Part shown: in pieces, positions 44,161 to 56,200 of the stretch | Numbering within the stretch: the stretch's first letter is position 1 | Layout: every line of letters begins with the position of its first letter | Source of the DNA: Dipteris shenzhenensis | Taxonomy: Eukaryota > Polypodiophyta > Polypodiopsida > Gleicheniales | NCBI GenBank assembly: GCA_047967505.1 | Contig: CM106538.1 | DNA length: 64,000 nucleotides | Strand: one strand, 5' to 3' | Notes under the pieces: model-generated | The model's input: the letters and a program-made list of their open reading frames with translations, nothing else | What the model was told of the DNA's origin: nothing | Databases searched by the model: none | Translations under genes and position numbers: made by a program

Positions 44161-47100
44161 TCAATCACCAAAAGGAGATAAGTTCAGGGCACTGCGAAAT
44201 GCCTCAAACTTTTCACGTGGAAGTGCTTTGGTGGAAATGTCTGCAACATTGTCATGTGTTGACACATAGATCATACTGATCTCTCCTGCATGCAACTTCT
44301 CTCTGACGTAGTGATAGTGAACCTCAATGTGCTTCGTGCGAGCATGAAATACAGGATTCTTTGCCACTGCAATAGCACTCTGACTATCAGTGAGAATTGG
44401 AGAAGGACCCTCCGATGAAAGATGAAGATCAGCAAATAAACGATGCAGCCAAACACATTCAAGTGTCGCTGTGAAAGCTGCCCTGTACTCAGCTTCACAT
44501 GAGGAGGTAGCCATTATAGACTGTTTCTTGCTCAACCAAGAAATGCAAGCATGTCCTAGAAAGAAACAATTCCCATTGGTGGACTGCCTAGTATCATAGT
44601 CTCAATCTGAGTCACTGTAAGCATGCATGTGTAAGTCACCCCCCCTGGGAAACATTAAGCCAAAAGATTTTGTAGCTTGCAAGTAACGGAAGATGCGTTT
44701 TACAGCCTGCCAATGCATAGTCTTTGGGTTGTGCATAAACCTGCTCACTTGAGAAACTGCAAACTGAATATCAGGTTGTGTATTGCAGAGATAAATGAGG
44801 CATCCAACAGCCTGACTATAGAGTGTGACATCAATTGATTCACCTGCATCATGCATTGTATGCTTCAGTCCCGGCTCCATGGGAGTAGCTATGGGCTTAC
44901 AATCCTGCATGTTGAATCTGTCCAAGAGTTTCTGCACATACTTGGATTGAGACATAACGATGCCACTTTTCTCTTGAGTGAACTGGATCCCCAAATAAAA
45001 GTGTAGCAGCCCCAAATCTGACATGTCAAAAGTGGTCTGCAATTCAGCTTTAAAATCTGCAATATTATCCTCATTTGACCCTGTGAGCAGTAAGTCATCT
45101 ACATAAAGAATGATGACTCAAATATCCCCCCCATCCTTCTTGATGTAAAGGGTGCTCTCAGTTGGGCTATTGTGCAGCCCCTTGCTGGTCAGAAAGGGCA
45201 TACGATGCACGTGGGGCTTGTTTCAGCCCATACAAAGCTTTATTCAGCTTGCATACCTGAAGTGCATTTCCTGAAATTTTAAAGCCCGGAGGTTGTTTGA
45301 CATAAACCTCTTTCAACAAGTCTCCATTAAGGAAAGCTGTTTTAATGTCCAACTGATGAACATTCCATTCAAAATTTGCAGCCATGGCTATAACTAACCG
45401 GATGGTTGTCATTCTGGATGTAGGAGCAAAAGTCTCCTCATAGTCTATGCCCTTTTTCTGAGCATATCCTTTTGCAACCAGCCTTGCCTTGTACCGATCA
45501 ATGGACCCATGTGGCTTTCTTTTGACTTTGAAAACCCACCGTGTACCTATGGTATGTTTACCTGGTGGCAAATCCACAACTTCCCATGTCTGATTTTTAT
45601 GAATGGACTGCAATTCATCGTGCATGGCATTCATCCAATGCACATTATCCTGTGCTTCTTCAAATGTCTCAGGCTGCTCATCATCAAGAAGAGTACCTGC
45701 ATAAGCTGATTCAACTAAAAGAGCTCCCCGCCCATGCCTTACTCCACTACGAGTTCTGCCAGGTAATGGAGCATCAATTTTACTCTCCTTGAGAGTTTGT
45801 AACAGCCAATTTGGAACTGTTTTTGCTGCATGTATATCTGCAATTTCTTGCTGAACAACCTCTTCCATTGCTTGTGGAGGTCGTAAGACATCCTGTGGCT
45901 GAATCGGAGCATGTGGAGGTATCTGTAAATTGTGATTTGCATCATATATATCAGCAGGGGAACCCAAGGCAATGGGTAGTAATCCCTCAAAGACATCATC
46001 GGAAGAAGTAGGCCTATCAAATTCAGCTTGAGTGTGAGCTGGATTTTCTGAAAATATAACATCTCTACGGACAATAATCTTGCGTGTGACAAGATTGTAG
46101 AGACGGTAGCCCTTTCTCTCTGCACTGTGCCCAACACAAAAACACGAAAATTATCCACAGAAGGCTTTCTCCCTTTCCAAACTTCATAGGGAGTCTTGGT
46201 CTTCAAAGCTTTTGTGGGAGCCCGATTCAAAACATAATTGGCACACATGAGACCTTCAAGCCAAAATTTGTGAGGCAATTTTTTGCTTTTTAGCATGCAT
46301 CTATCCATCTCGATAAGAGTACGATTTTTCCTCTCAGCTTTGTCACTTTGCTGAGGGGTTAGCCTCACTATAAGCTGATGTGCAATGCCCTTGTCTTTTC
46401 AAAATGCATCAAAATCAGTAGACAAATACTCCCCTCCTCTATCTGTGCGTAATGTTTATATCTTGAGTCCTGATTCATTCTCAACCATGTCTGCAAAGTG
46501 TTTGAAAACCATAAACACTTCTGATTTGCGTTTCAGCCCATAAACCCAAGTGTAGTTGGAGTAGTCATCTATAAAAGTGACAAAGTAAAGATGAACACCC
46601 AATGATGGAGTCCTCATGGGACCACAGACATCACTATGAATAAGCTGTAATTTTCGAACAGCTTTTACTGATCCATCCTTCTTGAAAGGAAATCTATGCA
46701 TTTTACCAAGAATGCACCCTTCACAGGCATGTGGAGGAGGTGTTTCAAGAGGAGGCAATGCATTAACCATAGCATGTTTTTGAAGTGTCATCAAGCTGCC
46801 ATAATGCATGTGTCCATATCTGGCATGCCATAACTCCGCATTCTGCATAGCAGCAGTAAGAGTGGAAACTGCAAGAGCATGTGCTGGCCTTTTCTCATAC
46901 ATGTCAAGCTGAAAAAGACCACGTAACAAAGTGCCAGACAATCTCAAGGCATAGTCATTTTCTCTGTCATGGACTGCAGACTTGTCATCTTCAAAAATGA
47001 CCTGAAATCCAGCTCTATTAAGAGTGGACACTGAAAGTAGATTTTTTGTGATACTAGGCACATATAAGACATCAGAAATTTTGAATGTTGAGCCATCAAT

Positions 47101-47790
47101 GGCTGTAAGTTCAACTTCTCCTGTACCACGAACTAAATAGGAGTTATTGGCACATGTGATCTTTTTACCAACGGGAGGTGGATGCAGAGATGTGAAAAGA
47201 CACTTCCTGGAAGTGATATGCTTTGAGGCACCGCTATCAAAATACCATGTATTTAGTGTCTCATTGACACTGAAAGCTGATGCATCCTTGGAAGAATCAT
47301 AACTGCATGTTAGAAAAGCATAAGAGTCATCATTACAAGTGGCTGTAATATCCGGAGCAGCCAACTGAGAGTCTGAAATGCAAGACAAGAAGGCATAGTC
47401 ATGTTCCACAAAGTTGGCTGTAGCTTCCTCATTGTCAAATGCATGAGGAGCTGAATCTGAAACAGCCATACCGGAGCTGTTTTTCTTTTCTTTTGCAAGC
47501 CTCTTCTTGCATTCTCCAATGTAATGACCTGGCTTTTTGCAGTAATGACATATACCCTTCTTCTTGGGCTTACTTGCATCACCCTTAGCCTTTTGAGAAG
47601 GCTGTCCTGAACCACTGGAAGGTTGATTTGCTGATGTCTTTGCTTGTCCCTTTCCTTTAGGCTTGAATTTTGAAAGCATGGCATGTTCACCTGCTTGTGA
47701 AGCCATGTTTTTCCTGGTCTGCTCTTCCTGCAACAGAAGTCCTATCAACTCGTGAAAATTGAGAGGATTTGCACCCCCCCTCAATGACAA
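44161..47790 (-). pseudogene. Copia-2 gag end and pol
   Basis: The 444-codon open part (46,456-47,790) holds the zinc knuckle CHYCKKPGHYIGEC, protease WYFDSGASKHITS, LWHARYGHMHYGSLM, CEGCILGKMHRF and integrase [12 protein letters not shown] and DDYSNYTWVYG. A stop at 46,456 follows. The integrase end (MCANYVLNRAPT, YEVWKGRKPS) shifts frame near 46,140. RT has WMNAMHDELQSIHKNQTW, LDIKTAFLNGDL and YGLKQAPRA. YVDD is intact at 45,095-45,106, but its frame is offset. RNase H ends FRSALNLSPFGD at 44,161. Breaks: about 46,456, 46,140, 45,170 and 44,600. Confidence 0.93.
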
Positions 47791-47834
47791 ATTTAGCGAG
47801 GTATGAAAGCTGAGATAAGACTCAGGAAGAGAAT

Positions 47835-48461
47835 TCAGAGAGTGGTAATCATCTCTGAATCATGAATGATCTCATCAATATTCAGCAATTGCTCTCGTAA
47901 ATCCTGTAGCTTTGTGAGGTGTACTGACATGGAGTCACCCTCTTCCATATGTGTATGAGACAATTCTCTTTTCAAAAAAGACACCCTGGCATCATTCCGA
48001 GCTGCATACATGCTCCCCAAAATATCCCATGCTGCCTTTGAGGTCTTACACGACCGGATATGCGGAATGATGAATCTTTTCACTGAAAGAGAAATACACG
48101 ACAAAGCTAAAGCATCACGTGAATCCCATCTCTTTTGCTCTGGAGTAGTAGCTATAGCTGCACCAATAACTTGTCCTACAACTGTACCCTGTGCACGACC
48201 TCTACCTCCTCCTTGCTGGGGAGGGGTATTAGGTGCCACATTTGCTGGCCGGATCTCATCCCCATTTACATAGTCCCACAAATTACGGGAAATCAGAATG
48301 TTGCGTACCATAAAACTCCAGAGGGAGTAGTTGGTACCATCCAGCTTATCCTCTTGTGAGAGACCACTGAACTGGAAATTTGGTGGGCCATGTCTGAGAA
48401 AGAAAATACAGCAATTGCAAATCTGAATTCCCTTGTTGGGAATGGAGTGCACAATTCCCAA
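47835..48461 (-). pseudogene. Copia-2 gag, amino part
   Basis: The likely start is near GPPNFQFSGLSQEDKLDG, followed by TNYSLWSFMVRNILISRNLW, GDEIRPAN, AAWDILGSMYAARNDARV and HLTKLQDLREQLLNIDEI. The frame closes at 47,835 and resumes in a different frame at 47,790 with the rest of gag, a short indel being the likely cause. It is the parent type of the scrap at 23.4/25.6 kb. Confidence 0.88.
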
Positions 48462-48469
48462 AAAAAAAT

Positions 48470-49390
48470 ACAGCCAAACACTGGCTGAAAATGCAACTCA
48501 AATCTTTGTAATGTCTCTGTTAGAAATTTGCTAGAGCATCCAATCTCTCCCAAAACCTGCCAAAAGTGCTTCAAAACACTTACGGAAAGGCAGTGTGAAT
48601 TGAAACCTGCAAAATTTCTCTCCCAACACAAAAGCCCCAATTTGTGGCTTGAAATTGCAACCAGAAAGGGGCAAATGGTCTAAAAGTCCCAAAAATGCAA
48701 GAAATTGTAGTGCAAAACTAAAAGCCCCAAATTTCGAGTTAAAATTGAGCCAAATTTCACCCAAATAGTGAATCTCTTGCAAAAGCCTCAATTTCTTGGC
48801 CAATCTTTGTAATTTGCTTGCAATGTGTGCCAAAAATTTTACAAAAGCCCCAAAATTGTAATGTGTCTGCAAATGATTCAGAAGTCCCAATTTCTCTGCA
48901 AACAAAGATGCAAACAGAGATACCTGCAACAAAACCAATGTCCTTTGCAATGCCCACTCAACTCAAAAACACCCACGTGTGATGTATGGCAGACAAGAAG
49001 AGCTCGTACTCTTTGTTGAAGCTGGTGCAGATTTGTACGGATGTTGGTACAGTACGGTCGACTTGTATGGAGAGTACAGTCAGTTGTACGAAATCCATAT
49101 GCCTTGACGGTTGTACGGGGAATGTACGGACAAGTACTGCGTAGGAACTGCAGTACGGCGTAGGTTTGTATGGAACGGGTAGTACGGCGCATGTACGTAC
49201 GGAACAGGTAGTACGGCGCAGTAAACGATGGTACGACGGTAATCTCCAAAAATCCGTACGGAAGTTGTACGGACAATCAGCGCATGACTGTACGGATGAC
49301 GAGCAGAAAGAGCAGGGAGCAAGGTGGCTGGGCAGGGAGCTTGCGGGAGTTGGAGCTTGCGGGCAAGGAAGCTAAGAGCAGGGTCTTGCT
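48470..49390 (-). other. Copia-2 leader: GTAC array and GGGGCTTTT repeats
   Basis: Next to the primer site, 48,985-49,300 carries 18 GTAC tetramers by eye, many as TGTACGG or AGTACGG. Nearer gag, the element strand has at least four versions of aaattggggcttttg (plus-strand aaaagccccaa near 48,625, 48,720, 48,783 and 48,842). The same two-part layout occurs in Copia-1. Confidence 0.8.
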
Positions 49391-49402
49391 GCTCTGATAC
49401 CA
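49391..49402 (-). other. Copia-2 primer binding site
   Basis: gctctgatacca on the plus strand is TGGTATCAGAGC on the element strand, an exact initiator tRNA-Met site close to the 5' LTR. Confidence 0.93.
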
Positions 49403-49404
49403 AA

Positions 49405-49677
49405 TGTGAGTACTAAGGGAGAGAGAGCAGAGTGTGTGAGCAAGAGAGCAAGAGAGTAGGAGAGTGAGAGTTGAAAGCAATAGTTGCAATAGAAGAGTGT
49501 GATACAATTGAAGAGTGGGATAGGTTTTGTCTAAGTGACAAAACCTTATCCTTCACTAACCGTAGTTTGTGAACTAACTGTGGTTAGGGGGAAAAACCTC
49601 TAAAATGAGGGAAAAGTGCCCCTAACCTACTTATTACATTACATTGGTCACTGCTAAATGACAACAATAATTCTAAC

Positions 49678-49678
<1 letters not shown>
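49405..49678 (-). repeat. Copia-2 5' LTR
   Basis: 274 bp with the same ends. The six differences from 43,850-44,123 are all substitutions. Confidence 0.95.

Positions 49679-49683
<5 letters not shown>
49679..49683. repeat. Copia-2 target duplication, right copy
   Basis: CTTGA immediately after the LTR, running into a (GA)n tract. The element therefore inserted at the edge of a LINE-B tail. Confidence 0.92.
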
Positions 49684-49728
<45 letters not shown>

Positions 49729-49966
49729 ACGACCACGGGAGGCCTCGCAGGCCTATGGGACAAAGTGACACCAAAGGGAAAAACACATACAAGCCCTTGC
49801 TGAGTGCTATGCTGAAATAAAGAGAGCTCAGTGGCTCAATCAAAGTCAAGTACAAAACATACCATATCATGTGCTATCTGCTATCTGGAGCAAAGAACTG
49901 GAACTGGAAACTCAGAAACCGAAACTTGGCTTTGGTGGCTCGTCTATGAGCGGTGAAAATGTCTCG

Positions 49967-50018
<52 letters not shown>
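49684..50018 (-). repeat. LINE-B-like 3' end fragment with (GA)n tail
   Basis: (GA)n at 49,682-49,725, then attaacgaccacgggaggcc and cctatgggacaaagtg. That order matches the inverted 3' end after the (GA)n tract at 49,975-50,018, so this is a short, 5'-truncated minus-strand insertion. The sequence between 49,880 and 49,974 was not matched. Confidence 0.75.
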
Positions 50019-50022
<4 letters not shown>

Positions 50023-50559
50023 GAAAGACATTAATGTCTGCAAGAGGCTTCACGGGCCTATGAGACAAAGTGTGAATCCAAAAAGTATCTCATACAAGCC
50101 ACTGAGGGCTGAAGCAAAGGGTTCACTAAGACCCTTGCTAAGAACTAAAAGCTGAAAAACTGAAAGCAAAAGCTAAAACGCCAACATTCTCAGCTAGTGA
50201 ACAAAATACTAGAGTAGCAAAGTAACATGAGCGTGTCAGGCGCTCAGGGCTAGCACTCTTAGTACGTGCTCAAGTTTCATATATCCAGGTAACCTGGTGG
50301 CACTTTGATGAGATGTGAGAAGCTTTTGTATCTGTGTCTGTCGAGTTGTCACGCGATGTGGAGGAGGGCGTGGTCTCCTCGATCTTTGGATCCGGTGTGC
50401 TACGTCAAGGACGATGCCTCCTCTCTGGTGGTTGCCTCTGAGAAGGGATGAGATCGATCGTGCGTACTCTGGGCTCTCTCCGCGTTGCACGTGGAGTGTG
50501 TGTCCCTTGTGCACCTCTACCGTTGATCCATGCTGCTCTCATCTCATCAAGCTCTTGTC

Positions 50560-52234
50560 CCTCGGCTACGCTGGCAGCTGACTCAAATGCATAGAATTCT
50601 GTGATCTGTCGATGGTGACCTGTGGCATCAGCCCATTCTGCTCTCTGGCCAGTTGCATCAATGTGTCTCTCTGTCGGCGCATCTCAAGTAAGCAGAGCCC
50701 AACACAAACCTGATCGTGAAAATGTATCAACCGTGTGAGTGGGCCAAAGCCCTGTCCCTCCTGAAAGAGGCAATGATATCGTCCTCGGATGTCATAGTAG
50801 ACTGGGTAAACACATAGAAGAAGTTCCTTTGTCTCGATCTCCCCCATCTGGCATAGTGTGCAAGTCCTCTGCTCTTTGGGTATGCCGGGAGTTCTCCCTA
50901 CCTCGATCCGTAGCTGATGTGATGAGACTCGTAGCTGACCAATGGCGATCCTCAGTGCATGTGAAACTCTCCTGTCCTCAAGATACTGAGGTCTGATGAC
51001 AAGACCGTGCTCTGAGATCCTCAGGAAGTGATCACGGTAGAACTGGATCTTGGTGGAGAGCTCCTCTTCCCCCCAAGCCCTAGATGTATGGAGTTGGAGG
51101 AGGTCTAACCGTATGATACAGTTGATTCAGACTTGTGGGATCATCTCGGGTGGTGCATCAAGGCTGTACTAAAAGCGAGGAAGTCTGTCCATCTGAATGC
51201 CGTAACTACCAAACCATGTGGATACCCGTGCGTACCATGTTGTATCGACACCACTCTCTGCTAGTCGCTTGGAGGACTCTAATGCCAGTCTCGGTAGTCT
51301 CCACTGGGGAAAGGACCAAACTCTGTGGAGAAATGTCCCCATCTGGAAGATGGCATCAACCTCGAGGGGGTCATGGCGAACTCTGCCTGTATAATCTGAT
51401 GAGGGACTGAGGGTTTACTCTGATCCCATGGTCACCTGTAATCTCTCAAATCTCTTCCATTCTGTCGCTGAAATGTCACTCCGCCAGAAAGGTGCTACGT
51501 ACATGGCAGTCGGTCTCACTAGTGTGTCAAAAGAGCCAGCCCTTCGTCGGGGGGTCTTGGAAGTGTGCCTGGAAGCATTGTCTCTCTAGTCAGGCCAGAG
51601 CACCCCGTCCTCGTGTGAGCTCGAGTAAATGTCTCCCATATGCTGTCACTGGGGCATCTGCATCTGCTGACTTCCTCAGGATCCCTAGCTCTGATGCATC
51701 CATCTCCGGTACTATGAGGTAATCCTCATCGAAATCTAACAGGCCCATCTGTCTGTTCCCAGTTCGTGCATTGAAGTCACCAAGGAGGAGAGTGTCCCCA
51801 TGTCTGGAGAACTCCGTGATATCATCATGAATAGTCTCATATGGGCTGTGCCCATCAGTGGTGACCTCTCATGCATAGGATGATGTTTTTAGGGGAAAAT
51901 AGCATATTGCAATGAAGGTCGGCTGTGTGTCTGGTAACTGGATGCGGATCCACATGTGTCATGCATGCTTCTCCTTTCGTACCATAGAGAGGAGTGGCCT
52001 CAGATGTGATTTGAAAAGGACAGCCACACGTCCGGATCCTCGTACCCCACTATCCCTCGTCAATTCTCTCCTGTGGGTAGACTCCCATGTGTATCTTGTC
52101 ACTGTGGGTAGCCCTCTCTTTGGGCTCTCGTGTGTTTCAGTATAGAAGATCACATCTCTATTATGGTATGTCTCCAAGAACCCCCCTGGGTCGGACCATA
52201 GGGTGCCATTACAATTCCACAGTGCCATCCTCAA
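50560..52234 (-). pseudogene. LINE-B ORF2 remnant: endonuclease and C-terminal finger
   Basis: The amino end reads MRMALWNCNGTLWSDPGGFL, then DVIFYTETHE and GRVAVLFKSH, the start of an APE-type endonuclease. LLLGDFNART lies at about 51,765-51,795. The region near 51,000-51,250 has WYARVSTWFGSYGI and LRISEHGLVIRPQYLEDRRV. The finger CTLCQMGEIETKELLLC follows near 50,850. RT motifs are absent, so an internal deletion removed the polymerase. Stops are frequent between 51,300 and 51,950. Confidence 0.78.
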
Positions 52235-52447
52235 TTTGTTTTTGCATACTCACCACATCAGTCAGACACTGTCATTTGCTGCTGTCCCCTTCTCCTCCTG
52301 GTGCATCTCGTGCTTCTTTTTCTACCCTCTCACAAATGATCACCCTACCATCTTTGTAAACTTCCCATTTCCCCTCTTTCCTTGCAGCCATAACACGTAC
52401 CATCCCTTCCCTTCTGTGCTCCTGCTGTAGGAGTGTGAGATCTTTAT

Positions 52448-53125
52448 CTAGAAAGATCTTGGTCCCCTTAAGTGCTGCCCATGTACTCGTAAGGGTGTGA
52501 GATCTGTGGGTGTTTGCAGCTTTCCCACCAAAGGCCTCGTTGGTGCATCTGTTTTACCCACTCTCCAGGCTAATTCACAATTAAGTTTTGATCCCATTTT
52601 GTCAAAGAGGATTTTGGTGTCTGCCATGGGGCTATCACCTACTGTTAGGCCTCTGACCAGCACATTTAGACTCTTGCTGTCCCGTCGTTTTTCTTCCGCA
52701 ATTGTTTCGGAAATGATCCTTCTTTTCTTTGGTGTTGTGTCTTTCTTTAGTACATCTTTCCATGCAAGCATATCCGCTGTCTCCTTCGTGATTTGTTGTG
52801 TGAACTCGGCATGTTTCCATTGTACCGTTGTTTTCAAAGCTGTCATTTCCTTTTTGAGTTGTTCATTCTCTGATTTCAGCATATCAATGATCTTGTACCC
52901 TTCCTCTGACGTCCCCTTCGCATTCTTGAGTTGCTCTATTTGCTCTTTAATGGTGTGCAGCTCCTGATTAAAAGGTGGCTGAAACTCCCCTTCTTCCCAA
53001 TGAGCACTTGCTTTCAGTTTGTCATTCTCACTTTGGAGGGCATCAACATGGGCTTCCAATGTCTCAATTTTTGAGGTCAAATTGCTGTTGTTTTCACCCA
53101 AAGCACGAGTAATGTCCTGCATCAT
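52448..53125 (-). CDS. LINE-B ORF1: coiled-coil RNA-binding protein
   Basis: 225 open codons. The start MMQDITRALGENNSN falls exactly at the LINE-A insertion. Residues about 10-115 are heptad-like (IETLEAHVDALQSENDKL, LKSENEQLKKEMTAL), a long coiled coil. A basic stretch (TPKKRRIISETIAEEKRR) precedes SLNVLVRGLTVGDSP and LAWRVGKTDAPTRP, which resemble the RRM-like and C-terminal domains of animal-type L1 ORF1p. Such proteins trimerise and bind element RNA. A frameshift around 52,450 may hide the last part (EEHRREG-like). Unlike LINE-A, there is no CCHC knuckle. Confidence 0.7.
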   Translation of the reverse strand: MMQDITRALGENNSNLTSKIETLEAHVDALQSENDKLKASAHWEEGEFQPPFNQELHTIKEQIEQLKNAKGTSEEGYKIIDMLKSENEQLKKEMTALKTTVQWKHAEFTQQITKETADMLAWKDVLKKDTTPKKRRIISETIAEEKRRDSKSLNVLVRGLTVGDSPMADTKILFDKMGSKLNCELAWRVGKTDAPTRPLVGKLQTPTDLTPLRVHGQHLRGPRSF

Positions 53126-53128
53126 TTT
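53114..53128. repeat. LINE-A copy 3 target duplication, left
   Basis: GTCCTGCATCATTTT, repeated at 60,440-60,454. The last T residues merge with the tail (T run 53,125-53,139), so the exact boundary may vary by a few bases. Confidence 0.92.
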
Positions 53129-53260
53129 TTTTTTTTTTTCCGAAAAAGCAGTGCTTATTATATTACTTCGAGAACAAAATACAAGAGGTCAGCTTATAGC
53201 TGACGGGCTGCGTTCACAAACCGGACGCAGCCCTAAAAGGTAGCATAATAAATCATACTC

Positions 53261-56200
53261 TCACGGAGGGATATGCTGAGTGTGAATGAACAGCCATCGG
53301 GGTGGTGAGTAGTGCCACCGAAGGCCCTGCGTAGTCTGCTCGAAGAAGAGGCTCTGTGTGTCCCAAGCCTGGAGGAAGCGTCTCCGCTTCTCCTGACCAG
53401 CCCGGGAGTCTCCCTGAATCTGGTCCCACTGGCCTCTGAGGGTATGAATAATCTCACTCCAAATCTCCGCCATGATCTGGGCAATCGATAAGGAAGTGCC
53501 ACCGAGGATCTGCGCGCAGCGCGAGGTCCAGATGTGCCATCCTGTAATGCTGCTGATAATCTCCCAGACTGGCTGGCTCTCCCGAACTCCTGTAACAGCC
53601 TCTGCTAGGTGCTGTGGGATACCCTCGAGCGGCCCCCACGTCCCCTGTGTGATAAGGAAGGTGGGGTCCTGCTGGCATGCCTCGAACAAGTGATGAAGAC
53701 CAGGTGCGGTGCTGCACCAACAGAACGCGCCCCAAGTGATCACTCCTAGCTCTGGTGCTGCGCGGGTAAGAAGCCCGAAGGTCCACCTCCACACTTCCTG
53801 GGCGCGCGTGCAGCTCCACAGGCAGTGTTTTGGTGACTCCTCGTCCGCATGGCAAATCTGACAGCAACCGTCCTGGCCTATCTGCCTCAACCAGCTCCCC
53901 ACTGGAAGACCTTTGTGGGCAAGAAGCCACAGGAAGTATGAGATCTTCCGCGGCCGCCAGCTCTCCCACAAGGCCTTCCAGAATGCCTGCAAAAAGAACC
54001 TGGAAATACCCTGTGCGTACCAGCTAGGTCGCTGGGTGGGGGGGCGGCTCTGCATCCTCCCAAGAACTCGCCTGCCCAGAGTCGTGCTGTAAGCGAAGAA
54101 GGAAGTCGGCCCCTGTCCTGTCACAATCTCTGGCCACCACCACTCTCCTGGGTCCCACTCAAGCTCTGACAAGGCCCGCCCCTCCCATAGCCAAAGACGC
54201 CAAAGCTGCAACTGGTCCTGCTCGATACTAGGGTCGGTGCGCCAGACCTTCCCCAGAAGGCCTACGACCCTAACCCTCTGCCACGGGAGTAGGGGGTCGA
54301 TGAGCGCATCCTCTCTCCTGAGTCGTCCATCCCCTGAAACCGCGAAGAAGGCGATAGAGGAGTCATCCAAACGTCCTGCGACCACCAGTGGGATGCCACG
54401 GGGGGTGAACTGTCCCAGCCAACGGGTGTCTCCAGGCATGAGGACCTGAGGCTCAGGTGGAGCCAACCAAGCGGCTGGGATCGCTCCGTCAATCCCCGTG
54501 CGTCTCGCCTGGACTCCACGTGCACCTCCAGCTGCGACTGCAAGATCGGTCATCTCCAGATGTCTGTACGTATCCCTCCAAACCCGAAGGGACCGGGCTG
54601 GCCCCCTCATCCAGCCGTCCCACCTGATATGTGATCTCTCCCCCAACTGAAGGCCCTCGGCGTCTCTGACCTGCCCATTCCAGACGAGCGGCTGGCGATC
54701 GATCTCCTCCTGACAGCTGGGCTGGGACTGTATGAGACTGAGACAAAGCCGCCTCCATACCATGAGGAGGCTACGAACGAGTGGAGAACGGGGCTGAGTG
54801 AGCGGGGCAGAAGTGAAGATCCACCTGAGGGACGGTGGCCACTCTCCACCTCGGCGCGGGACACAAGAGCCTATTCCCTGCTGAAGCAACATCTTCCACG
54901 TCTGCCCCCCCGGGGTCAAACCGCGGATGACAAGCTTGCCTAACAAGGCCTGACTCTGAAGCTCTGGATCGATAACCCCCAGGCCACCCTCTGCCTGCGG
55001 AAGAATGACTGTCTGCCAAGCAACCCTGGCTCTGGTATCTCTAAGACCATCCTCCCCAGACCAAAGGAAGTTCCGAACCAACCTCCTGAGCTGTGCCACG
55101 CTGGATCTCGAGAAGCACCAGCATGAAGCCACATACCAAGCCGTGGCTAGAAGGACCTGGTTAACTACCAGGGCACGACCTGCAAGAGACAGCTTAGCAG
55201 TACTCCAGAAAGCCAGCTTCCGTCGGATGGAGTCTAGCACCGGGAGAAACTGCTGAGCTGGCGTGATGTCTAGGCCAACCTGGAAGCCAAGGTATCTAGC
55301 TGTCTGTCCTCGTGGAATCCATCTGAAACCCAGAAATCGCCCCCACTGAGAACACGCCCCAGGGTCTGTGAGAAAACCAACTGACTTGTTCCAGTTGATT
55401 TTCGCACCAGCGGCCGAGCAGAAGACCTCCAAGGCCATCCGCACCCTCTCTAGCATCCTCTCATCATCCTGGACATAAAGGGCTGTATCATTTGCGTACT
55501 CCGAGTCCAGAAGCTCCGTGTCCTCCCGAAGTGGAAGGCGAACCCCCCGGATCCCGGTAGACCTCGCCCGAAGGTAGTAAGTCATGGCCTCGGCGAAGAA
55601 AAGAAACAGGTAAGGAGCAAGGGGGCAACCCTGACGCACTGATCTCTCCAGGCTAAAGCGCTCACCCATCCTGCCTCCAATGATGACCCTGCTAGACGCT
55701 GTCCTGTACAAAGCTGAGATACCCTGAATCCATCCTGCGGGGAAACCTAGCCGCTCCAGAGTCCCCTCCAAAAAGGCCCAGTCCACGCGATCGTAGGCCT
55801 TCTCAAAGTCGAGAAGTAGAATGGCAAGGTGTGATCCACTGTGCTGAGCCTACTCCGCCGCCTCTGAAAAGGTGAAGACATTATCCAAGATACTGCGATC
55901 CTGGACAAAGCCTGTCTGAGTGTCATGAATGAGGTCTGGGAGTAGAGGCCGAACTCTGGCACTGATCATCTTAGCGAGGATTTTGTAGGCGGTAGTAAGG
56001 AGAGTGATCGGACGCCACTGGCGGATCTCCTGTCTATCTCCTCCCTTCGGGATGAGGCAAATCAGACCCGAAGAGAGGCTCTCTGGCATCAAACCGCTGC
56101 TGAAAATCCCCTGCAGAGCTGCGAGGAGGGGCTGATGGATCTGGTCCCAGAAGGAAATGAAGAAAGCTCGGGGAAGCCCATCCTCTCCTGGGCATTTTTG

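Larger units (their letters stand above)
43850..49678 (-). mobile_element. Copia-2, full-length and young LTR retrotransposon
   Basis: 5.83 kb on the minus strand. LTRs 43,850-44,123 and 49,405-49,678 are both 274 bp and differ at six positions by eye. Flanking duplications are identical (CTTGA at 43,845-43,849 and 49,679-49,683). The primer site, leader, gag, protease, integrase, RT with YVDD, RNase H and polypurine tract are all present. Frame breaks in gag-pol make this copy non-coding as read. Its gag start and leader resemble Copia-1, so the two families are related. Confidence 0.97.
50019..53128 (-). mobile_element. LINE-B copy, minus strand, RT deleted
   Basis: From right to left: ORF1 (53,125-52,448), endonuclease start (52,234), C-terminal finger (about 50,850) and a 3' UTR ending at the (GA)n tract 49,975-50,018. 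The endonuclease-to-finger distance is only about 1.4 kb, too short for a complete ORF2, and no RT motif is visible. Its ORF1 start is separated from its 5' end (60,440-60,478) by the LINE-A insertion. Confidence 0.85.
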
